A stretch of DNA of 29,320 nt from contig JAYODE010000041.1 of assembly GCA_038106185.1 (NCBI GenBank), forward strand, positions 1 to 29,320. Reading direction: 5' to 3'. Shown here piece by piece: positions 15,309 through 21,571 of the stretch. The notes under the pieces were generated by a model. That model ran no database searches. It was given only the letters and a program-made list of their open reading frames with translations, and was not told the DNA's origin. Made by a program: the position numbers and the translations under genes. The stretch is from UBA4582 sp038106185 (GTDB lineage: Bacteria > Pseudomonadota > Gammaproteobacteria > Pseudomonadales > Azotimanducaceae). The first letter of the stretch is position 1. Every line of letters starts with the position of its first letter.

Positions 15309-16118
15309 ATGACCGGCACTCAGGGCGAGGATACCTTCAGAGATTACAGTCGGCATGCGTCGACACCAGGCGCCGAGGTACAAACTGACCCTGTTGCCGA
15401 ATTCTATCGTCTCAATCACAAGTATCAAACGCTGGCATTTGCCAGTGCAAAGATCGAGCAGTACGGGGCCCTGAATCTGACGCGCATGGGGATTTGGGAG
15501 GCCTGTGAGCTGCTGAATACGCTGGTGGATGACAGTGATCCGGATACGAGTCTGACCCAGATTCAACATCTGCTGCAGACGGCGGAAGCGATTCGCCATG
15601 CCGGTCATCCTCGATGGTTCCAGCTTACTGGACTGATCCATGACCTCGGCAAAATACTCTGCCTGCATGGGGAGCCCCAGTGGGCGGTGGTCGGTGACAC
15701 ATTTCCGCTCGGTTGTGCGTTTTCCTCCAGCATCGTCTATGCTGATTTTTTTGCTCAAAATCCTGATCAGATGAATCCTGATTATCAAAGCCGGCTCGGT
15801 ATCTATGCACCAGGCTGTGGTCTGGACAAGGTCACCATGTCCTTTGGTCATGACGAGTATCTGTATCGAGTGACGCGAGATTACCTACCCCTTGAAGCGC
15901 AATACATTATCCGCTATCACAGCTTCTACAGCGCCCACTCAGCGGGTGCGTATGATTATTTGATGAATGACGAAGATCGTGAGATGTTTCGTTGGGTGAA
16001 AATGTTTCAGCCCTTTGACCTCTATTCAAAGGGCCATGAACCACCACAGGTCGAGAAGTTGAAAAACTATTACCAGACGCTGATCGATGAGTATTTTCCA
16101 ACGACGATTCAGTGGTAG
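15309..16118 (+). CDS. myo-Inositol oxygenase (MIOX) family di-iron oxygenase
   Basis: A 269-residue protein very like animal MIOX along its length. LVDDSDPD (about 73-79), WFQLTGLIHDLGKIL (about 103-117), GEPQWAVVGDTFPLGC, PGCGLDKVTMSFGHDEYLY, RYHSFYSAHSAG and the terminal YYQTLIDEYFPTTIQW all match the human layout. The six iron ligands expected for MIOX (human H98, H123, D124, H194, H220, D253) appear as His100, His111, Asp112, His181, His204 and Asp237, and the Lys after HDLG is kept. MIOX is a mixed-valence di-iron HD-domain enzyme that cleaves myo-inositol to glucuronate with O2. Bacterial MIOX-like enzymes may use other polyols. The ATG at 15309 has AAAGG about 8 nt upstream; a longer reading from 15234 lacks homology. 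It is divergent from the PhyH gene. Confidence 0.9.
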   Translation: MTGTQGEDTFRDYSRHASTPGAEVQTDPVAEFYRLNHKYQTLAFASAKIEQYGALNLTRMGIWEACELLNTLVDDSDPDTSLTQIQHLLQTAEAIRHAGHPRWFQLTGLIHDLGKILCLHGEPQWAVVGDTFPLGCAFSSSIVYADFFAQNPDQMNPDYQSRLGIYAPGCGLDKVTMSFGHDEYLYRVTRDYLPLEAQYIIRYHSFYSAHSAGAYDYLMNDEDREMFRWVKMFQPFDLYSKGHEPPQVEKLKNYYQTLIDEYFPTTIQW

Positions 16119-16126
16119 GCGGTATC

Positions 16127-16229
16127 ATGCCTTTTGAAGTCCGCGCTGCAAGGCTCGAGCGGGGCAAATGACTGTGATCAAAAATAAGGAGCTCCTGATG
16201 CGGAGCTTTCAATGAAGAGCTTGCAATGA
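16127..16229 (+). other. Chain of tiny ATGA-overlapping open frames after MIOX
   Basis: Starting 9 nt after the MIOX stop there are three successive short frames: MPFEVRAARLERGK (16127-16171), MTVIKNKELLMRSFQ (16168-16215) and MKSLQ (16212-16229). Each stop overlaps the next start as ATGA, and another ATG (16226) opens before the gap. AGGCGG, GGGG and AAGGAG tracts precede the first start, the second start and the internal ATG. Overlap of this kind usually allows re-initiation, so it may relay ribosomes toward the crotonase gene. No homology is recognised and expression is unproved. Confidence 0.3.
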
Positions 16230-16233
16230 AGAG
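16179..16233 (+). repeat. Left copy of exact 55-bp direct repeat at gap edge
   Basis: These 55 bases are identical to 16334-16388, which begin immediately after the N run. The left copy ends exactly where the N run starts. This is what two contigs sharing a terminal overlap look like. Confidence 0.95.
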
Positions 16234-16333
16234 NNNNNNNNNNNNNNNNNNNNNNNNNNNNNNNNNNNNNNNNNNNNNNNNNNNNNNNNNNNNNNNNNNN
16301 NNNNNNNNNNNNNNNNNNNNNNNNNNNNNNNNN
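16234..16333. other. 100-N scaffold gap, probably artefactual
   Basis: Exactly 100 N flanked by an exact 55-bp duplication reaching both edges. The simplest reading is that the contigs overlap by 55 bp and no sequence is missing. The alternative is a longer stretch of the local tandem repeat. Confidence 0.97.
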
Positions 16334-16388
16334 CAAAAATAAGGAGCTCCTGATGCGGAGCTTTCAATGAAGAGCTTGCAATGAAGAG
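16334..16388 (+). repeat. Right copy of exact 55-bp direct repeat at gap edge
   Basis: Identical to 16179-16233 and starting at the first base after the N run. It ends inside the 14-bp tandem repeat that continues to the crotonase start. Confidence 0.95.
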
Positions 16389-16427
16389 TTTGATATAAAG
16401 AGTTTGATATAAAGAGCTTGATATGAG
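16358..16427 (+). repeat. 14-bp tandem repeat, 5 units, leading to the crotonase start
   Basis: Five units of 14 bp start at 16358, 16372, 16386, 16400 and 16414 with consensus GAG(C/T)TT then a variable ATGAA/ATAAA end; units 3 and 4 are identical. A truncated sixth unit becomes the GAGGAG Shine-Dalgarno and the start codon at 16437. Units 1 to 3 create five-codon frames that overlap by ATGA (16353-16370, 16367-16384, 16381-16398); later units have ATA in place of ATG. Confidence 0.85.
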
Positions 16428-16436
16428 GAGCGATAA

Positions 16437-17237
16437 ATGCGTCATTACGAAACGATCAGTATTGAAAAAAGGGGTCAGGTTGACTGGCTGACGCTCAATC
16501 GCCCTGAGTCGTTGAATGCCATCAATACGCCGATGGTGACGGAGCTGCGCGATTATTTTGGCGGACTCAGCGAGGACTCGCAGACTCGCATTGTCGTCAT
16601 GCGGGGCGCTGGGCGGGCTTTTTGTGCCGGCTTGGATATCAAGGCTTCCCAGTCTGGGACCTTTGCTCAACCTTTTGGCGGTGGCATGGGCTTTCAAGGT
16701 TATCTTGCGGAAGTTTATATTCGTATGCGGCGCTGTCCTCAGCCAATCATTTCGCTGGTTCAAGGGGCGGCCTGTGGTGGTGGCTTCTCGTTTGTTCTGG
16801 CGTCGGATATTCGAATTGCAGGAGAGTCGGCGCGCATGAACGCCGCCTTTATTCGGCTCGGTTTATCTGCCTGTGATATGGGCTCCAGCTATTTCCTGCC
16901 ACGTCTGATAGGCACCTCGATCGCGTCTGAGCTGATGCTGACGGGTCGCTTCATCAATGCGGAGCGTGCGTTAAGAACCAATCTAGTCTCGGAGGTTGTG
17001 CCAGACGATCAGTTGGAGGCGGCCGCTCAATCCTATATTGACGATATGCTCACGACCTCGCCAATGGGTTTGCGCCTGACCAAAGAAGGCCTGAATGTTG
17101 CCATCGATGCGGCGGGACTGGAGGCAGCTATGGCTATTGAAAACCGAAATCAGCTGATGTGCTCCAGAAGCAGCGATGCGAAAGAGGGCATGCTGGCCTT
17201 TCTTGAAAAGCGGCCGCCACAGTATACGGGTCGCTAG
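16437..17237 (+). CDS. Crotonase-superfamily (enoyl-CoA hydratase/isomerase-like) protein
   Basis: A 266-residue crotonase-fold protein. The CoA and oxyanion-hole segments are clear: AFCAGLDI (61-68) and GAACGGGFSF (110-119). The two Glu of classical enoyl-CoA hydratase (rat E144 and E164) appear to be replaced, by Ser118 after GGGF and by Phe138 in AAFIRLG. SACDMGSS keeps an Asp (147) where dienoyl-CoA isomerase has its catalytic Asp204. It may therefore be an isomerase or another crotonase activity rather than a hydratase; this is motif alignment by eye. GAGGAG (16425-16430) is 6 nt before the ATG and grows directly out of the 14-bp tandem repeat. It is followed by a strong hairpin. It probably works on the same acyl-CoA as the downstream acyl-CoA dehydrogenases. 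Confidence 0.9.
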   Translation: MRHYETISIEKRGQVDWLTLNRPESLNAINTPMVTELRDYFGGLSEDSQTRIVVMRGAGRAFCAGLDIKASQSGTFAQPFGGGMGFQGYLAEVYIRMRRCPQPIISLVQGAACGGGFSFVLASDIRIAGESARMNAAFIRLGLSACDMGSSYFLPRLIGTSIASELMLTGRFINAERALRTNLVSEVVPDDQLEAAAQSYIDDMLTTSPMGLRLTKEGLNVAIDAAGLEAAMAIENRNQLMCSRSSDAKEGMLAFLEKRPPQYTGR

Positions 17238-17257
17238 GCATCACCGACGAGTGTGAC

Positions 17258-17286
17258 TGGCCTGCTCGATCGGCTTGAGCAGGCCA
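17258..17286 (+). terminator. 10-bp hairpin after the crotonase gene
   Basis: TGGCCTGCTC (17258-17267) pairs perfectly with GAGCAGGCCA (17277-17286) around a 9-nt loop, 20 nt after the crotonase stop. Only a weak T/C-rich tail follows, so termination strength is uncertain. Confidence 0.5.
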
Positions 17287-17412
17287 CATTCAATCTCTCC
17301 ATGTACAGCCTGCTGTGTGGCTCCGAAGTTGGATGGGCGCTCTTGCGGGTCTTTCGAGATCGGTTGCGAGAGACTAGGCAGTCACGTAAAGTCATGGCTT
17401 TTGGAGGCGCCC

Positions 17413-17904
17413 ATGTACAGACTGATTGCAACCAGCCTGGCAGTCCTGATGCTGGCGGCCTGTGAACCGCGAGATCGCACGCCAGGTACCTGGCTGTCTG
17501 GCGAGCTTGTTACGACCCAGATCACCGATTGGTCTTTTACCGACGATTACCAGGAAGTCTTTATAGAGACCAAACCCTGGTACGGCATGCCTTTTTCAGT
17601 CACCGTCGTCATGACCACAGTCAATGGTAAAATTTACTCACCTTCTATCTATAGTGAGCCAGCAGAGTTTCCTGGCAATAAATACTGGAATAAGGTGATT
17701 GCGGCAAATCCCAAGGTGCGGGTCAAGATAGGTGACCATCTCTACCCAAGACAGGCCCGACTGGTGACTGATGCAACAGAGTTTGAAACGGTTTTTGAGG
17801 CGCTGGCGGTGAAATATCCGTTCTGGCGAGCCGCAAAGGACAATCCCGAAAAACGCCCGGCCTTTGTTCTGATCTGCATGGACGAAATCAAAGCCGATAT
17901 GTGA
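17413..17904 (+). CDS. Lipoprotein, possible split-barrel (PNPOx/nitroreductase-like) domain
   Basis: A 163-residue predicted lipoprotein: MYRLIATSLAVLMLAAC with lipobox LAAC at about residue 17. GGAGG at 17403-17407 with 5-nt spacing fixes the ATG at 17413; an upstream in-frame ATG at 17275 would bury the lipobox. The mature part reads like a small beta-barrel: DWSFTDDYQEVFIETKPW, then SVTVVMTTVNGKIYSPSIY, KYWNKVIAANPKVRVKIG and a C-terminal helix with KYPFWRAA. The WSF, NGK.Y and NP.V.VKIG pattern recalls FMN- or deazaflavin-binding split-barrel proteins of the PNPOx/nitroreductase group, but this is tentative and a lipid-anchored member would be unusual. Its stop is 28 nt before the P450 start, so the two are probably cotranscribed and may act in one pathway. 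Confidence 0.75.
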   Translation: MYRLIATSLAVLMLAACEPRDRTPGTWLSGELVTTQITDWSFTDDYQEVFIETKPWYGMPFSVTVVMTTVNGKIYSPSIYSEPAEFPGNKYWNKVIAANPKVRVKIGDHLYPRQARLVTDATEFETVFEALAVKYPFWRAAKDNPEKRPAFVLICMDEIKADM

Positions 17905-17932
17905 TGGCTGCACGTAAATAAATGGAACACCT

Positions 17933-19264
17933 ATGACTGACCACCCAGTTCCACTGGAGCCCATCAAATTCGGATTCCTGAAGTCTATGCGGCTCATGAA
18001 GCGAAGCTATCGTAACCCGCTGGAACATGGCCAGAACCTGCGCCGAGAACACGGCAACGCGGTGATGCAGGCGGTGGGCAAGATGCGAATGGTGCATCTG
18101 TTTGGTGCTGAGGCGCATCGGTTGTGTTTGCTCAATCCAGGCCAGATATTTTCAAACAAGAAAGCCTGGGATCTGATCATAGGACGAATATTTCCCAACG
18201 GCCTGATGCTCCGTGATGGCGACGATCATCGCTATCATCGACGTCTTATGCAAGCTGGCTTCAAGAGTAAGCCCATGCAAGGATATCTGGGCCAGATGAT
18301 TCCCCAGGTCCGCGTGGCGGTTAAGCGATGGTCAACCCAGCCGAATGGCAAGATGCTCGCATATCCGGCCTTCAAGCAAATGACACTGGATCTTGCAGCG
18401 ACGATATTTCTGGGTATGGATCTGGGCGAGGATGCCCGCAAGATCAATCGTGCCTTTGAGTTGACGGTGGCAGCCTCTATGCCTCGAATTCCCTTCGCGA
18501 TTCCGGGCACCCTGCTGTGGAAGGGTATTCGAGCTCGGCAAGTCATGTGCGACTTTTTTCTACCGCAGGTGGCAGAAAAGCGCTTAAGTGAGGGCCAAGA
18601 TCTGTTTTCCCTGCTCTGTCGCGCAACAGACGAGGCGGGGAATGGCTATACCGATCAGGAAATCGTCGACCATATGATTTTCCTCATGATGGCGGCTCAT
18701 GACACGACCACCAGTACTCTGACCAGCATCACCTATGCCCTGGCAAAAAATCCGCAATGGCAGGAACGGCTGGAAACCGAGCGACAGTCCTTGGGTGTTG
18801 ACGAGTTAGCCTATGAGGACCTCGAGAGAATGACTGAGGCCGAATGGGTGATCAAGGAAGCACTGCGAATGTATCCGCCGCTGTCGACTCTGCCGAAGTT
18901 CAGCAACGAAGCCTTCGAGTTTGAGGGGCACTTGATACCGGCAGGCGCCATGGTCATGACTTATCCGATTCACACCCATTACATGGATGAGTACTGGGAC
19001 CAGCCGAGTGAATTTGATCCGCTGCGCTTTAGTCCCGACCGTGCTGAGCACAAGCGCAACGCCTTCAGCTGGGTGCCGTTCAGTGGTGGTGCCCACATGT
19101 GCATTGGGCTGCATTTTGCCGATATGCAAATTAAGCTGGTGCTATTTGAGATGTTAAAGCATTTCTCCTGGTCGGTACCGAAGGGTTATCAAATGCCCGT
19201 ACAACAGTCGCCCATCTCTAAGCCGCGAGATGACTTGCCAATCACTCTTCAGCCCAGATTCTAA
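17933..19264 (+). CDS. Cytochrome P450
   Basis: A 443-residue P450 without an N-terminal membrane anchor, so probably soluble. The I-helix oxygen-activation motif is AAHDTTT (254-260), with His in place of the common Gly. The K-helix ExxR is Glu309-Arg312 (KEALR), the PERF-like region is FDPLRFSPDR, and the haem-thiolate loop FSGGAHMCIG (383-392) gives Cys390 as axial ligand. GAHMCIG is seen in CYP51/CYP120-like groups acting on sterols or isoprenoids, so a terpenoid or steroid substrate is a fair guess. No ferredoxin or ferredoxin reductase gene is in the window, so electrons must come from elsewhere. It follows the lipoprotein gene by 28 nt and precedes the RNase AM gene. GGA lies 6 nt before the ATG. 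Confidence 0.95.
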   Translation: MTDHPVPLEPIKFGFLKSMRLMKRSYRNPLEHGQNLRREHGNAVMQAVGKMRMVHLFGAEAHRLCLLNPGQIFSNKKAWDLIIGRIFPNGLMLRDGDDHRYHRRLMQAGFKSKPMQGYLGQMIPQVRVAVKRWSTQPNGKMLAYPAFKQMTLDLAATIFLGMDLGEDARKINRAFELTVAASMPRIPFAIPGTLLWKGIRARQVMCDFFLPQVAEKRLSEGQDLFSLLCRATDEAGNGYTDQEIVDHMIFLMMAAHDTTTSTLTSITYALAKNPQWQERLETERQSLGVDELAYEDLERMTEAEWVIKEALRMYPPLSTLPKFSNEAFEFEGHLIPAGAMVMTYPIHTHYMDEYWDQPSEFDPLRFSPDRAEHKRNAFSWVPFSGGAHMCIGLHFADMQIKLVLFEMLKHFSWSVPKGYQMPVQQSPISKPRDDLPITLQPRF

Positions 19265-19363
19265 ACTTATCCGGGTCTGTCATTGTCGCGAAGAAGGGTG
19301 GCCGAATGCGTCCATTCAGTGCTGGGCCTCTGTAATCACACTCACCGGCGTCATTGGGAAAAT

Positions 19364-20239
19364 ATGAAAGTCGATCTCCACTGTCACAGTTTTTTCTCTG
19401 ACGGCACCCAGTCACCCGATTTTCTGGTTAATCGAGCGATTGAGAGGCAGCTCACACATCTTGCGATAACAGATCACGACTGCCTGGATGGCCTGGCAGC
19501 TATCACGCTTGAGTCGGCGGGTGTCGAAGTGGTCCCCGGAGTCGAAATATCCTGCTTCTGGAATGGTCTTGAAATTCATGTGGTCGGGTTGTTGGTTGAT
19601 GTCGACAACATGGCATTGCGCCGGCTATTGCTGGCGCAGCAGCAGTCTCGACTGCAACGCCTGCAGTCCATGGACGCGAAGCTGACAGCATTGGGGACGG
19701 CGGGTCTCAGCCACTATGTTGAGGAGTTGCCCTGCGTCTCCTGTACAAGGAGCCATGTGGCAGATTTTTTAGTCCAACAAAAACTGGCGAAAAGCCGGCA
19801 GAAAGCCTTTAAAAGCCATCTGCGCAAGCGTGGATTAATTTATGTCGATGCCCACTGGTGTGACCTCGCCGCCGGGGTTGAAGCGATCAGCGCTGCCGGC
19901 GGTATTGCGATTATTGCCCATCCTGGCCGCTATCCCCTGAATAGAAAGAAGCTCGAGATGCTGGTGGATGACTTCATAGCCGCCGGCGGTGAAGCACTGG
20001 AGGCAACCTACTCAAACATTGATCCGGTGATGCGAAGGTATCTTCGCGAGCTGGCTTTTTCCAAATCCTTGTATCTGTCGGGCGGTTCTGACTTCCATGA
20101 CGTCAGTGCTCAATGGACGGATATCGGTAAGTTCCCACCGCTAGACAGCTTGGCGCTGACCCGTGCCGTGTGGTTGCATCCGATCTGGCAAGCCAGGTAT
20201 GTACCCGATATATCAAGGTCTGAAGCTGCACTAAAATGA
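19364..20239 (+). CDS. rnm: PHP-domain RNase AM / 3',5'-nucleoside bisphosphate phosphatase (YciV/TrpH family)
   Basis: A 291-residue PHP-superfamily phosphoesterase, the usual length for the E. coli YciV family. Metal-binding motifs occur in order: DLHCHSFFSDG (4-14), LAITDHD (33-39), VVPGVEIS, the WNGLEIHVVGL strand, AIIAHPGRYPL near 190, and SGGSDFHD close to the C-terminus. In E. coli the enzyme hydrolyses 3',5'-bisphosphate nucleotides and matures 5' ends of rRNA by exonuclease action. The ATG at 19364 has GGGA 6 nt upstream; a reading from 19283 adds 27 residues without homology. Its role is housekeeping, and its position between a P450 and acyl-CoA dehydrogenases is probably incidental. 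Three tri-nuclear metal-site His/Asp motifs appear intact. Confidence 0.85.
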   Translation: MKVDLHCHSFFSDGTQSPDFLVNRAIERQLTHLAITDHDCLDGLAAITLESAGVEVVPGVEISCFWNGLEIHVVGLLVDVDNMALRRLLLAQQQSRLQRLQSMDAKLTALGTAGLSHYVEELPCVSCTRSHVADFLVQQKLAKSRQKAFKSHLRKRGLIYVDAHWCDLAAGVEAISAAGGIAIIAHPGRYPLNRKKLEMLVDDFIAAGGEALEATYSNIDPVMRRYLRELAFSKSLYLSGGSDFHDVSAQWTDIGKFPPLDSLALTRAVWLHPIWQARYVPDISRSEAALK

Positions 20240-20356
20240 GGCTTTGCTAAGCCTGGCACGGCGGATCAAACTCATTGCCGGGAAATCATTGCGTGTGTTG
20301 ACGAGGCCGGTGAGGATGCAGTAGGTTGATGGCAAATCGAGTGAAGAGGACACCCA

Positions 20357-21475
20357 GTGAATTTTGATTTTTCCCAAGATGAAAAAATGGTGCGCGACCA
20401 GGTTGCACGGTTTCTGACCGACCAGTGCAGCTCGAAGACCGTGCGCAGCGTATTGGAGAGCAGAGCGCCCTTTGCAACAGAAGTCTGGAACGGGCTGGCG
20501 GATATGGGGCTGATGGGTACCGCTATCCCGGAAAACTATGGCGGGGTCGCGGCGGGTTACTTGAGCCTATGCCTGGTCGCAGAGCAGCTGGGCGCTTTCC
20601 TTGCCCCTACGCCTTTCTCTTCTTCCGTGTATCTGGCTACTGAGGCCATTTTGCTGTTTGGCACTGATGCCCAGAAAGAGCATTGGTTGCCGAAGCTGGC
20701 GTCTGGCGAGACTATTGGTACGCTGGCCGTGGTCGAGACCCTTGAGCAAACCACCGCAGAGTCGGTGGCAGTAGGCTTTTCTGCCGGCAAATTGACTGGC
20801 AAGAAACTCATTGTTGCAGACGGCGGTATCAGTCATCTGGCAGTGGTGCTGGCGCGCAATGCTGCTGGCGGTCTGGGCCTTTACTTATGTGACTTACAGG
20901 CTGATGGCATCATCAGAACAGATGTCGCAACAGTTGATCCGAGTCGCAACTCAACCAGCCTGGCGTTTAATGGCTGTGCGGCAGAGCTGCTGGGTGATGA
21001 AGCCGATGGCTGGTCCCAGCTGAATAGAATTTACGACCGAGCCGCGGTGCTGTTTGCCTTTGAGCAGCTGGGCGGCGCTCAGAGTGCGTTGAATATGGCG
21101 GTTGCTTACGCCAAACAGCGGTTTGCATTTGGCCGTCCTATCGGCTCCTTTCAAGGTCTCAAGCATATGATGGCGGATATGTATGTGGCTCTGAAACTCG
21201 CCGAGTCGAATTGCTACTATGCAGCATGGGCTTTGTCGACTGATTCTGAAGACCTGCCTCTTGCGGCGGCGACCGCCAGAGTCTCGGCAACCCAGGCATT
21301 CCAGTTGTGCGCACGAGACAACATTCAGGTCCATGGTGGCATGGGGTTCACCTGGGAATTTGATTGCCACCTCTACTACCGACGTTCGAACTACCTGACA
21401 CTGCAGCTTGGTGGTTTAACCGAGTGGGAGAGCAAACTGGTGAGTCGCCTGCCAAAAGGTGAGGCGGCAGCGTAA
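20357..21475 (+). CDS. Acyl-CoA dehydrogenase family protein, atypical subunit
   Basis: A 372-residue acyl-CoA dehydrogenase-fold protein starting at GTG, with AGAGGA 6 nt upstream. The N-terminal helical domain has GLMGTAIPENYGG (51-63). The C-terminal domain has RFAFGRPIGSFQGLKHMMADM (from 255) and QVHGGMGFTWEFDCHLYYRR (from 324). The middle domain lacks the usual SEPxxGSD segment, reading VVETLEQTTAE instead, and the C-terminal EGT-type segment with the catalytic Glu reads LGGLTEW. This pattern, beside a second dissimilar acyl-CoA dehydrogenase with the complementary motifs, fits alpha2beta2 heteromers such as mycobacterial FadE26/27 and FadE28/29 of steroid side-chain degradation. That role is inference. 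It lies 96 nt before the second subunit gene. Confidence 0.9.
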   Translation: MNFDFSQDEKMVRDQVARFLTDQCSSKTVRSVLESRAPFATEVWNGLADMGLMGTAIPENYGGVAAGYLSLCLVAEQLGAFLAPTPFSSSVYLATEAILLFGTDAQKEHWLPKLASGETIGTLAVVETLEQTTAESVAVGFSAGKLTGKKLIVADGGISHLAVVLARNAAGGLGLYLCDLQADGIIRTDVATVDPSRNSTSLAFNGCAAELLGDEADGWSQLNRIYDRAAVLFAFEQLGGAQSALNMAVAYAKQRFAFGRPIGSFQGLKHMMADMYVALKLAESNCYYAAWALSTDSEDLPLAAATARVSATQAFQLCARDNIQVHGGMGFTWEFDCHLYYRRSNYLTLQLGGLTEWESKLVSRLPKGEAAA

Positions 21476-21571
21476 TTCTGATGTTGAGGTCACGGCAGTA
21501 GCCAAGCTAAGCCCGTTCAGCGGCAGTCAGCGCTGAATAAGATAAATAATGAGTTCTACAGGATAACGAAT

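Noticed and set aside
13924..16118. A genuine PhnY/PhnZ phosphonate operon
   Set aside because: The di-iron protein is about 270 residues with MIOX-specific N- and C-terminal motifs, longer than PhnZ, and no phosphonate transporter or aminotransferase is linked; the likeness is one of logic only.
16179..16388. 55-bp repeats as att sites or a biological direct repeat around an insertion
   Set aside because: Both copies abut the N run exactly and no mobile gene is present, so contig overlap is the simpler cause.
20239..20254. Small hairpin AGGCTT/AAGCCT after the RNase AM gene as a terminator
   Set aside because: The stem is 6 bp with a partly AT composition and no T-tract, so it is weak.
20298..20326. 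TTGACG as a -35 box for the acyl-CoA dehydrogenase pair
   Set aside because: The hexamer 17 nt downstream (GTAGGT) is a poor -10.
21527..21536. Palindrome TCAGCGCTGA before the second acyl-CoA dehydrogenase as an operator
   Set aside because: It is only 10 bp, not repeated, and lies between two probably cotranscribed genes.
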